A DNA stretch of 41,522 nt, taken from assembly GCA_903935335.1 (NCBI GenBank), contig CAIZRG010000026.1, positions 1 through 41,522 of the forward strand. Direction: 5' to 3'. The translations under genes were made by a program, and so were the position numbers. Shown one piece after another: positions 25,008 through 32,817 of this stretch. Below the pieces are notes generated by a model, which saw only the letters and a program-made list of their open reading frames with translations, was not told where the DNA came from and did no database searches. Origin of the DNA: Oligoflexia bacterium (GTDB lineage: Bacteria > Bdellovibrionota > UBA1018). Position 1 is the first letter of the stretch. Every line of letters starts with the position of its first letter.

Positions 25008-25910
25008 ATGGAATTTGAAAAGGCTCTCACTTCTTTTATCGAATTTTTAAGAGGAATAAGAAATTTAAGTCCAAATACACTCCGAGCTTACCAGCAAGAC
25101 TTACGACATTGGATCAACGAACTGGGGAGGACTCTAGGAGTGAAAACAGTTCAAGAGTTGGACAAAAATTTTTCTCCAACCTGTCTTAGGAGCTATCTCA
25201 TGGGTTTGTATTTGACTCATGAGAAAACTTCTTTATGCCGAAGGTTGTCGGCCATTCGTTCGTTTCTCAGGTACTTGAAAAATCAGCACTGGCTTTCTCA
25301 AGATTTTGGGATCTATGTTCCTTCTCCTAAAATTCAAGAAAAGTTACCTCTTTTTTTAAAAATTGAAGAAATGGGAGAGCTCTTAGATTCTCCTGATTTA
25401 TCTCAACGATTAGGTCGGAGAGATCGTGCTCTTTTTGAAATTCTCTATGGTTGTGGTCTGAGAGTGGGGGAGGTGGTGGGTTTAGATCTCAGACATTTAG
25501 ATTTAGAGGGGGGTTGGGTTCGTGTGATGGGAAAGGGATCCAAGGAGCGAATGTTGCCGTTTGGTAGCGCAGCTCGGGAGGCTTTGACCCATTATTTAAA
25601 AGATCGGAGTGGTGTTTCTCAGGGGGAACCCTTATTTGTCAATTTTCGGGGAACGAGACTTTCTTCTCGGAGTGTAGCTCGAATTTTAGCTAAGCACCTT
25701 GTCAAAATTGCTTCTACCAAGAGTTTGTCGCCCCATGGAGTGCGTCATAGCTTTGCTACTCATCTTTTGAGTGCAGGGGCTGATTTAAGAACAATTCAGG
25801 AGCTACTGGGTCATACTCGCTTGACAACAACTCAGCGCTACACACATTTAGATCTTGGTAAATTAGTGGATGATTATCGAGGTGCTCATCCCCTGAACAG
25901 GAAAGTATAG
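25008..25910 (+). CDS. xerC: Tyrosine recombinase XerC/XerD
   Basis: About 300 residues from ATG 25008, which has AGGA seven bases upstream (an in-frame GTG at 25002 is less likely). The core-binding SAM-like N-terminal domain (FIEFLRGIRNLSPNTLRAYQQDL) is followed by the catalytic domain: LYGCGLRVGEVVGL (Arg), MGKGSKERMLPF (Lys), HGVRHSFATHLL (His-x-x-Arg), LLGHTRLTTTQRYTHL (His and nucleophilic Tyr). All active-site residues are present. It resolves chromosome dimers at dif. Assigned to XerC mainly by the neighbourhood with trmFO; XerD is possible. Confidence 0.95.
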   Translation: MEFEKALTSFIEFLRGIRNLSPNTLRAYQQDLRHWINELGRTLGVKTVQELDKNFSPTCLRSYLMGLYLTHEKTSLCRRLSAIRSFLRYLKNQHWLSQDFGIYVPSPKIQEKLPLFLKIEEMGELLDSPDLSQRLGRRDRALFEILYGCGLRVGEVVGLDLRHLDLEGGWVRVMGKGSKERMLPFGSAAREALTHYLKDRSGVSQGEPLFVNFRGTRLSSRSVARILAKHLVKIASTKSLSPHGVRHSFATHLLSAGADLRTIQELLGHTRLTTTQRYTHLDLGKLVDDYRGAHPLNRKV

Positions 25911-25973
25911 ATATCCAGATTAACCTTAGTGGGATCTTACAAATTCTGCTAAGGATGAAGTGGAGCAAATTAA

Positions 25974-26600
25974 ATGGATCAAATTTTAGACATCCTTTTA
26001 AATTTATCGGGACCGGCCCCTTATTTTTTAGTTTTTGGGGTTCTTCTTCTCTGTGGACTAGGGCTTCCGATTCCTGAGGATATTACCTTATTTGCTGGGG
26101 GTCTAGCTTCTTACTATGGTTTGACTCATTTGTGGGTCACTATTTTGATTGCTTACTTTGGTGTGATTTTAGGGGATTCAATTATCTTTTTTTTAGGAGC
26201 GATTTATGGGAAAAAACTGACTCGACGTTGGTTGTTCCATAAGCTTCTGCCAGATGAGCGACTCGATGCTGTTCGCATTCGATTTCATCAACAAGGTAAT
26301 AAACTTATTTTTGTTGCTCGGTTCATGCCAGGGTTACGTGCTCCGATCTATTTTTCAGCAGGAACTTTGCATCTTTCCTATGGAGTTTTCTTATTTTATG
26401 ATGGAATTGCAGCTCTTTTAAGTGTTCCAACGATCATTGGGGCGGTTTACTATTTTGGTGATGAACTTGATCAAGTGATTCGAGTTATTCAAAAAGTAGA
26501 GCATGGGATTTTTGCTGTCATTCTAATTACAATCGGTGGAATTTTTTCCAAATGGTATTTTAATCACCGACGGTCTAAAAAAATCAATAAAGGTTCATGA
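25974..26600 (+). CDS. DedA/VTT-family membrane protein
   Basis: 208 residues. LLLCGLGLPIPEDITLFAGG, then GVILGDSIIFFLGAIYGKK, FHQQGNKLIFVARFMPGLRAP and FSAGTLHLSYGVFLFYDGIA are the DedA signatures (the E/D and the R of the FxxR motif are kept). Inner-membrane phospholipid/undecaprenyl-phosphate flippase-type family. The stop overlaps the start of the next gene (ATGA). Confidence 0.93.
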   Translation: MDQILDILLNLSGPAPYFLVFGVLLLCGLGLPIPEDITLFAGGLASYYGLTHLWVTILIAYFGVILGDSIIFFLGAIYGKKLTRRWLFHKLLPDERLDAVRIRFHQQGNKLIFVARFMPGLRAPIYFSAGTLHLSYGVFLFYDGIAALLSVPTIIGAVYYFGDELDQVIRVIQKVEHGIFAVILITIGGIFSKWYFNHRRSKKINKGS

Positions 26601-27553
26601 AACAGAAAAAAAATAATAAAATATGTTTTTTGGCGACTTTAACATTAGGAGGAGTTTTTCTTTTTTCTTTTTTTTTCTTAGAGGAGTCCACCTTTGCAAT
26701 CCACACTCCTCCGGCTGGTGACTTATCTTCATGGTGTTCAGAAGTAAGGCAAGTTTTTCATCAGTTTCATTGGAAGCTGGATCCCTGCGAAGGGATTCAG
26801 TGGAAAATAGGAGGAAAATCTGTTCGTGGAAGACCTTTAGTTTATTCAGAATTTGGAGATCTGAGATCTGAGAATACAACTTTAGTATTTTCTATGGTCC
26901 ATGGGGATGAAGTGACTCCACTTTATGTCGCTATTCAGTTGGCTCAGCTAGTTAAGAAACAGCCGCTTCAAATGGCTCAGACACGAGTTGTGATTGCTCC
27001 ATTGGTCAATCCTGATGGATTTTTCAATCAACCTAGAACTCGAGTCAATGCAAATGGTGTAGATGTGAATCGTAATTTTGCTACAGAAGATTGGGATACT
27101 CATGCGATTCAACTCTGGAAAAAAAAATTTAGATCTAATCCTCGGAGGTATCCGGGTCAAAGAGCTAGGTCTGAGCCCGAAACTCTTTTTCAGGAAGAGT
27201 TAATTCAACGGATCCTTCCTCAGAAGATTCTTTCGATTCATTCACCACTAGATATGACAGACTATGATGGTCCTGGGAGTATTAGAATGCCTCATTTACC
27301 TTTTAGCTATGTTCAAGAATGTGAGAAACTGAGAAAAAGACTTAAGGCCATATCCGGGGGGCTTTTTCCAGGGTCTTTGGGGAATTATGCGGGACACCGT
27401 GGGATTCCAACAATTACGGCTGAGCTTAGGTCGGCTGATTCAGCTCAGGCCGAGCATTATTGGAAGCAGGTTCAGAAGTGGGTTCATACTCTGATTGGTT
27501 TTCAAGTTCCGCGGTATGCTTCTGAAAATTCTCAGACAGGCTCTGGAAGCTGA
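26597..27553 (+). CDS. M14-family zinc carboxypeptidase (MpaA-like), exported
   Basis: 318 residues with an N-terminal membrane/signal segment (FLATLTLGGVFLFSFFFL). Zinc and catalytic residues: FSMVHGDEVTP (His and Glu ligands), APLVNPDGFF, DVNRNF (substrate-carboxylate Arg region), LSIHSPL (third ligand His) and TITAELRS (catalytic Glu). The order fits murein-tripeptide amidase MpaA and similar M14 peptidases, so cell-wall peptide cleavage is the likely job. Co-transcribed with dedA through an ATGA overlap. Confidence 0.9.
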   Translation: MKQKKNNKICFLATLTLGGVFLFSFFFLEESTFAIHTPPAGDLSSWCSEVRQVFHQFHWKLDPCEGIQWKIGGKSVRGRPLVYSEFGDLRSENTTLVFSMVHGDEVTPLYVAIQLAQLVKKQPLQMAQTRVVIAPLVNPDGFFNQPRTRVNANGVDVNRNFATEDWDTHAIQLWKKKFRSNPRRYPGQRARSEPETLFQEELIQRILPQKILSIHSPLDMTDYDGPGSIRMPHLPFSYVQECEKLRKRLKAISGGLFPGSLGNYAGHRGIPTITAELRSADSAQAEHYWKQVQKWVHTLIGFQVPRYASENSQTGSGS

Positions 27554-27567
27554 ATTTGGATATCAAT

Positions 27568-29109
27568 ATGAAGGCTCTTTTTCATCTTTCTTTAAATTTT
27601 TTTCGAGAAAATTCTGTTCCAATTCTTTTGTTTTTTTTAATTTTAGTGCACGGATCTCTCTTAGGGTTAAGTGATGATGAAGCTTACTATTGGGTTTTAG
27701 CTCAAAAGCCAATGCTCAGTTATGCTTTTCATCCTCCAGCAGTAGCTTGGTTGATTGGTAGCTTTCAGTTTCTATTAGGAGGGATGATGAATCATCCTCA
27801 TCCTGGTTTAGTGAGGTTTCCTGCGGCTTTGAGTATTGCAATTATTTTAGGAATTTTTTTAAAATGGCTCAAGCAAGAAGGTTTTGTTCAGTCAAAGCGA
27901 TACCGAGCGAGTTTAGTGTTATTATCTTTTTGTGGTTTTTTCCCTCTTTCTTGGATGATGGTTCCAGATATTCCCTTGTTTTTAGGGTGGTCTCTTCTTT
28001 TTAAATCGACTTGGGATATTTGTTTTCGATCTAAGAAATTTTCTAATCCTTCTTATATTGATTTATTGGGTTTGGGTTTGGGAGCTATTCTTTCTATACT
28101 TTCGAAGTATTCTGCTATTTTAGCAGTTTTTTCCTCTTTGATTTGTCTTTGGATCTGGGCGGGGAAAAAAAGGCGATGTTTAGGAGTCTTGACTCTGGTG
28201 ATGGCTGTTATTTTTGCCTTACTGCCAATTGTGATATGGAATTCGCAGCATCAATGGGCATCTATCCTCTATCAGATTCGGGATCGTCATGGGGGAATGC
28301 ATCTTTCATGGGTCCGATATTTCCGATTTTGGCTGATTGAAGCTTTGTGTGCAGGACCCATTGTACTCATCTATACTCTGAGTTTAAGCTTTAGGGCGGC
28401 TGTATTTTGGAAGAGGTTTCAGGAGCCTATTTTTCAGTTTATTGCTATTTGGGTTTGGCCTGCCGCAGCTGTCTTTTGTCTTCAGCCTTTATTTTTTGAT
28501 TTTAAACCTCATTGGGCTTTAGTGGTTTGGTGGCCTATTTTTCTCTTATTGGCTTGGATTTCTCAAGGCAATGCTTGGCAATGGATTCGAGTGCAGGTGG
28601 GTTATGGGTTAACTGTAGGAGTGATTATTTTGCTGAGCTGTCATTTTCCTCTCATCAGTTGGGTGATTTCAGAAATTTCTACTGTGAATCCTAGGATTCA
28701 TTACGACCCAAAATGGGATGTGACTCATGATCTTTATGGTTGGGCACAGCTTCCCCAGAAGCTTCGAGAACTCATGCGTGATGAAAAATTTCCAGTCATT
28801 GGTTCTAGGTACCAAACAGCATCCCAAGCAGCTTTTGTTTTGGGGAATGAATTTGAGGTTACTTATTTACCTCGAGATCAGAAGGAATGGGATGAATGGA
28901 AAGATGTCGTTGTGTCTGAAGGGATAGGCCCTGATTGGCCAGTACTTAAAAAAACAATCTTTTTTGTATCTGATATTCGTTATGATGCAGGGCCTAGTTT
29001 TAAGCAGGCTGTATGTAAAAAAATAGACCGCCTCGAGGTATATCGGTTTTCGTTACTCGCTAAATGGATTGATATTTGGCGGTGTGACCCTACCTTGAGG
29101 AGTTTCTGA
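27568..29109 (+). CDS. GT39-family glycosyltransferase (ArnT-like membrane protein)
   Basis: About 513 residues from ATG 27568; an in-frame TTG at 27556 is also possible. A dozen or so membrane helices. The first periplasmic loop holds DDEAYYWVLAQKPMLSYAFHPPAVAW, the GT39/PMT_2 signature with acidic catalytic residues (DDE) and HPP. Such enzymes move sugars from polyprenyl-phosphate to lipid A, proteins or other acceptors on the periplasmic side. It follows the M14 gene by 14 bp. The last 57 bp overlap the convergent SH3 gene. Confidence 0.9.
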   Translation: MKALFHLSLNFFRENSVPILLFFLILVHGSLLGLSDDEAYYWVLAQKPMLSYAFHPPAVAWLIGSFQFLLGGMMNHPHPGLVRFPAALSIAIILGIFLKWLKQEGFVQSKRYRASLVLLSFCGFFPLSWMMVPDIPLFLGWSLLFKSTWDICFRSKKFSNPSYIDLLGLGLGAILSILSKYSAILAVFSSLICLWIWAGKKRRCLGVLTLVMAVIFALLPIVIWNSQHQWASILYQIRDRHGGMHLSWVRYFRFWLIEALCAGPIVLIYTLSLSFRAAVFWKRFQEPIFQFIAIWVWPAAAVFCLQPLFFDFKPHWALVVWWPIFLLLAWISQGNAWQWIRVQVGYGLTVGVIILLSCHFPLISWVISEISTVNPRIHYDPKWDVTHDLYGWAQLPQKLRELMRDEKFPVIGSRYQTASQAAFVLGNEFEVTYLPRDQKEWDEWKDVVVSEGIGPDWPVLKKTIFFVSDIRYDAGPSFKQAVCKKIDRLEVYRFSLLAKWIDIWRCDPTLRSF

Positions 29110-30141
29110 TAGGATTTGTACGTAGTCGTTTCGGATCCACCCTGAACGTTGGTTAGAATCCTGGCCAACGTTCAGGGCAAATTTTTGTCCAGAGTTTTGA
29201 TTCAATTTATTTGGGCTTAGAAGTAACTTAAACCATCGGTCATTCGTTTCGGTCACAATGTAGTTGGTTCCTGGGAGGGCAACTCCAATTACAGGCAGAT
29301 CAATTCCAGGGCCTGAGTGAAGATTGACTCTCTTGTTTCGGATCTTAACTAACAAAGATTGTGTATTTATTTTATGTTCTTCCGGAGCTGGGGGTGGATT
29401 CTGGATAGCCGCCATCGCACTGTGTTGGACTTGATCGATCAGTTCAGGTTGCGAGTGGTGCTCTTCATTCTCGTCGAATATCTTAGATGTTGATGGTTGT
29501 TTGTCTTCTTTTGTGTTTTGATTAAAAGTATGGATAGGATAGTTTTTAGCATTATCATTTAAATTAGTTAATGAATCATTTTTTAAATTATTTTCATTTT
29601 CATTTATAATAGTACTAGCTACATCATTGATGTGATAAGCATTGTGCCAAATTTTTTCTCCTTGGTTGTAAAGATAAAAACCAGAAATGATTGCTAACCC
29701 TGCAGAACCAATAACACCATAAGATAAGACCTGGTTTTTTTGACCAGAAGAGGTGATTGATGGCAATGGATCAGGAATAGTAGGTGCCGATAAATGAGGA
29801 GATGCAATATTTGATTCAAGGGTGGAACTGATATTAGAATTTGTACCCATTTTCTGAAAATTATTTGATATTTCCTGTGTTGATGGTTTAAGTTCATTAA
29901 AATTATTTAAGTTTTGAAATGCTGAAGCATTAAGAACAGATGTTGTGCTACCTTCAAAAGGTTGTGGCAATAAGATCTTTTCACCCGGAGGAGCTTTATC
30001 TACCTTGATGATATTAATCTCGCTTTTTCTAACCAGAGCAAATCCGCTGCACTTATAACAACGGCAGAAGGACCAGCCCGGTCCTATCTTTTCACCTGCC
30101 ACACTTAACGTTACGTTACAATAAGGGCAACTCCATTGCAT
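29053..30141 (-). CDS. Zinc-ribbon, single-pass membrane protein with SH3-like C-terminal domain
   Basis: 362 residues. A zinc ribbon occupies residues 1-35 (CPYC at 5-8, CRCYKC at 26-31). A long low-complexity linker rich in Asn/Ser/Pro follows. A membrane helix lies around 140-160 (SYGVIGSAGLAIISGFYLY). A second Asn-rich linker leads to a bacterial SH3 domain (VNLHSGPGIDLPVIGVALPG, then SGWIRNDYVQIL). The SH3 would be periplasmic and may bind cell-wall peptide. The ribosome site GGGGAG is close to the ATG. Its last 57 bp are antisense to the GT39 end. Confidence 0.8.
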   Translation of the reverse strand: MQWSCPYCNVTLSVAGEKIGPGWSFCRCYKCSGFALVRKSEINIIKVDKAPPGEKILLPQPFEGSTTSVLNASAFQNLNNFNELKPSTQEISNNFQKMGTNSNISSTLESNIASPHLSAPTIPDPLPSITSSGQKNQVLSYGVIGSAGLAIISGFYLYNQGEKIWHNAYHINDVASTIINENENNLKNDSLTNLNDNAKNYPIHTFNQNTKEDKQPSTSKIFDENEEHHSQPELIDQVQHSAMAAIQNPPPAPEEHKINTQSLLVKIRNKRVNLHSGPGIDLPVIGVALPGTNYIVTETNDRWFKLLLSPNKLNQNSGQKFALNVGQDSNQRSGWIRNDYVQILSETPQGRVTPPNINPFSE

Positions 30142-30162
30142 ACGCTCCCCTTTCCCTTAAGC

Positions 30163-30176
30163 ACTTTATATAAAGT
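30163..30176. promoter_or_regulatory. Perfect 14-bp palindrome upstream of the SH3 gene
   Basis: ACTTTATATAAAGT lies 22 bp before the ATG and overlaps a plausible -10 (TATATA). Possible operator. Confidence 0.35.
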
Positions 30177-30288
30177 TACATTAAGTAAAAACATCGTCAA
30201 TGGGCAATAAATTCAGGGTAAGTTTATTCAAAATTTTTTTCAACTTTATTACTTGATATAGTAATTTTTTTTAACACTCCTTTGTTAC

Positions 30289-30408
30289 TAAAAATATTGA
30301 ATCATGTTAGGTAGTTCATCCAAGATGAGGACACCGAGATGAAATATCAAGAGTTGGAAAATCTATGGTAAGAACTTGGGGAATTTTTAGACCTTTTTAA
30401 AGATCTAT
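30289..30408. repeat. 120-bp IS701-like left end, copy 1
   Basis: Inverted copy of 41403-41522 with five differences in 120 bp. It contains the leader and first codons of a transposase. The match runs to the window edge at the other copy, so the full end may be longer. Confidence 0.85.
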
Positions 30409-30566
30409 TTTATAGAGACCAAAGTCAGGAGTGTTTGGGACAATACGTTTCCGGATTTCTCATGGATGGGGAGCGAAAGAGTATCACTCCCATGGTGTCT
30501 CGAATTGCAGGAGCTAAGAGTCAGAATTTTCAACAGCACGAAGACGCTGGAGTTCTTCCATATTAA
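30339..30566 (+). pseudogene. IS701-family transposase, N-terminal remnant
   Basis: The frame starts MKYQELENLW and meets TAA at codon 11, where the inverted copy at 41472 has CAA (Gln), so this copy carries a nonsense mutation. Past the stop the frame continues FLDLFKDLFYRDQSQ..., then GQYVSGFLMDGERKSITPM and stops at 30564-30566. The YxxGFLxDGERKSxxPM motif is typical of the IS701 N-terminus (YLxGLLxDGxRKSxxPM). No catalytic DDE domain remains. Confidence 0.75.
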
Positions 30567-30580
30567 TAGACACCCTTTTA

Positions 30581-30730
30581 TCACATGCATCGCATTCCGT
30601 TGTGTGCGTTAAATCGAGGGAGCTTCAGTATCTCTCGCGTAGAATGAGGGGGCCTGCCACCTTTTGGAGACTTTTGCTGTAATGTAAAGAGCGGCTCGAG
30701 AACTTTCCATTGTTCATTGCTCAGTTTCAT
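30581..30730 (-). pseudogene. IS5-family (DUF4096) OrfA transposase fragment
   Basis: The minus frame from ATG 30730 reads MKLSNEQWKVLEPLF, then KGGRPPHSTREIL, which matches the helix-turn-helix OrfA start of IS5/IS427 transposases (LTDEQWxLIEPLLP...GRPPxDxRxVLNGI). It loses similarity after REIL and stops at 30581. It adjoins the IS701 remnant on the opposite strand, so one element probably landed in the other. From 30731 to 30816 nothing is recognised. Confidence 0.75.
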
Positions 30731-30816
30731 GTCGCACACTATACCTCAGCTCAATAAATATTGGAATCTATTACGACTTCAAGTAGGTTTTGAAATGAGC
30801 TCTAAAAAAGATCATT

Positions 30817-31275
30817 CTACTTTTGCTCAGTCAGTTTCTCTAGGCACATTCTATAATGTTGCCGAAATAGTTCGACAAATTTGGGTTCTGCAGAAAACTC
30901 GCGAGCAAATTCAATAGATCGTATTTCTGCAGCCTCAAAATACTCACAAGCTATGAGTGCATCGATTAGAGCAACGGCAATATAGGGTCGTTTTTCCAAA
31001 GAGTAGGCTCTTTCAAATGCCTGGGCTGCAAGTTTTGGTTGTTGTGCTTTTAAGAAACACTGTCCAATGCCATAGTGTCCACAATAACCATATTTATGGT
31101 GGTTCTTGACTAGCTGAAATAATGAAGCGGCAAGCTCGAGTTCTCCTTCTTGCAAAAGAAGGTTAGCATTAAAAAGTAAAAAAGAAATATTTAATTCCCC
31201 ATTTGGGAAATATGATAGGTCTTCGTTAGAGGCACTCACTATTAAATTTTCACATAAGAATACACTCGTTTTCAA
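30817..31275 (-). CDS. Small TPR-like protein at the end of the chemotaxis operon
   Basis: 152 residues of helical hairpins. LLLQEGELELAASLFQLVK, then GHYGIGQCFLKAQQPKLAAQAFERAY and YIAVALIDALIACEYFEAAE fit two to three tetratricopeptide repeats. The apparent start is TTG 31275 without a clear ribosome site; an in-frame GTG about 12 codons later is possible. It follows cheB by 72 bp on the same strand, so it likely belongs to the che operon. Possible scaffold role; no known Che partner. Confidence 0.7.
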   Translation of the reverse strand: MKTSVFLCENLIVSASNEDLSYFPNGELNISFLLFNANLLLQEGELELAASLFQLVKNHHKYGYCGHYGIGQCFLKAQQPKLAAQAFERAYSLEKRPYIAVALIDALIACEYFEAAEIRSIEFAREFSAEPKFVELFRQHYRMCLEKLTEQK

Positions 31276-31347
31276 GAGAGGTAAAAATTATCGTAATATC
31301 AACTGAAAAATAAGAAGTAGGTAAAATTTTCCGATGTTAATACTATG

Positions 31348-32817
31348 CTAGGCAATATTTCGATGGGATGAAGATCTACAAGCGTTTAATAGATGCGTTG
31401 CAATCTGATCAAGAGGTACAGCTTTTTCTGCTCCCCCAAGCCTCAATGCTTCTTTTGGCATTCCAAAAATGATACTTGTGGCTTCATCTTGGGCAAACGT
31501 ACTTGCACCGTTCTTTCTCAATTTGACAAGGCCTCTTGCACCATCGGCACCCATTCCAGTCAAAATGGCTGCTGTTACTCGTTTTCGTTTGAGCGCCGCT
31601 ATTGAATCAAATAGAAAATCTACGGAAGGCTTGTGCCGATTCACCGGAGGGGCATCATTGATAATAATTTTAAGTTTTTCCCCGATTTGCTGAACACTCA
31701 TCTGCTTGCCACCAGGGGCAATGAGTACTCTATTTGGCTCCACGAGGTCTCCGTCTTCTGCCTCTTTTACTTCAAAAGAGCAGAGTTGGTTCATTCGATC
31801 AGCAAACGCCTTAGAGAATACAGGTGGAATATGCTGTACAATAATAATCGGAGGAATTTGCTCTGGAAGATGGATTAATATGGTCTTCAATGCTTCGGTG
31901 CCGCCAGTTGACGACCCGATTGCAATGAGATATGAAAAATCTATGCCACGTGTACTTAGCCGTGGAAATGATGACTCAGACATGATTTCCATAGTTGGCT
32001 TTTTAACTCTAGCAAGCCTTGCGTTTTTTATTTTTTCACAAATAATCGGTTCTAGTGTTTTTACTTCTGATAGAGAAGGTTTTTGTATATAGTCTACAGC
32101 CCCAGCCTCAAGAGCATCAAGAACGTAAGTGCCATCTTCTTTGCATAAGGCACTTATCATCACTGTTGGAATAGAAAATTGCAGTAGAATTTGTTTTAGA
32201 AGTGTCACTCCATCTATTTCTGGCATATGAATATCAAGCGTGATGACGTCTGGCTTGTGCTTTTTAATGGCTTCTACAACGAGCTTTGGAGATTTAACCG
32301 CAGCAATACATTCCATTTCAGGGTCGTTATTGATAATTCGAGTTAGGAGTCTGCAGACTGTTTCTGAATCATCAACTACCAAAACCTTAGTCTTTTTTGA
32401 TTTGTCGATTTTTGCCGTCATTGGAACTGAAGCTACAAAAGTCTGGTTATTTTTCTGGAGCCTAATTCGGCCTTCTCTAGGTATAAAGAGTAAATTCGAC
32501 GACGTACTTTCACTAAGAGCAAGATGCTTTCCCTCTTTAAGTCGAAGATCTTTGAGTGGTTCTTTTAGAGAATCAAACAACAAAGCATTTCCCAAAAGTC
32601 GAAATACATTGTTGGGGTTAGCTGTTTCCGATGATTCAATCCATTCTTTAAGGGTCTCTTTTTCTAGGATTAACTGTTTAATGTCATTAGGAGATAGAAC
32701 TGCGATGACGGAAGGCTGAGACGAATCTGACGAGATTAGTGCTAACATTAAGTAGTTGCAAGGAACTTGCACCTCTATGAGGTCTTTATCTTTACCAATC
32801 CAAACTGGTAGTTTCAC
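31348..32817 (-). CDS. cheB: CheB protein-glutamate methylesterase with extra N-terminal domain
   Basis: 489 residues; usual CheB is about 350. Residues 1-140 form an extra domain. Residues 143-265 are a REC domain with DD at 149-150, phospho-acceptor D195 (VITLDIHMPE) and K246. Residues 295-480 are the methylesterase: S303 (GSSTGGTEAL), H329 (IVQHIPP) and D425 (LTGMGADGARG), so it should be active on receptor glutamyl esters. The end of the extra domain (HLALSESTSSN, then PREGRIRLQK) resembles the CheD C-terminus (LLAEDTGGNR..., GKLLVRK), suggesting a degenerate CheD-CheB fusion. The start is a GTG directly after the cheR TGA (TGAGTG), so it is coupled. Confidence 0.92.
   Translation of the reverse strand: MKLPVWIGKDKDLIEVQVPCNYLMLALISSDSSQPSVIAVLSPNDIKQLILEKETLKEWIESSETANPNNVFRLLGNALLFDSLKEPLKDLRLKEGKHLALSESTSSNLLFIPREGRIRLQKNNQTFVASVPMTAKIDKSKKTKVLVVDDSETVCRLLTRIINNDPEMECIAAVKSPKLVVEAIKKHKPDVITLDIHMPEIDGVTLLKQILLQFSIPTVMISALCKEDGTYVLDALEAGAVDYIQKPSLSEVKTLEPIICEKIKNARLARVKKPTMEIMSESSFPRLSTRGIDFSYLIAIGSSTGGTEALKTILIHLPEQIPPIIIVQHIPPVFSKAFADRMNQLCSFEVKEAEDGDLVEPNRVLIAPGGKQMSVQQIGEKLKIIINDAPPVNRHKPSVDFLFDSIAALKRKRVTAAILTGMGADGARGLVKLRKNGASTFAQDEATSIIFGMPKEALRLGGAEKAVPLDQIATHLLNACRSSSHRNIA

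Noticed and set aside
31393..32719. Several plus-strand ORFs of 70-159 codons over cheB
   Set aside because: Antisense shadows of a clearly functional cheB; no ribosome sites or known motifs.
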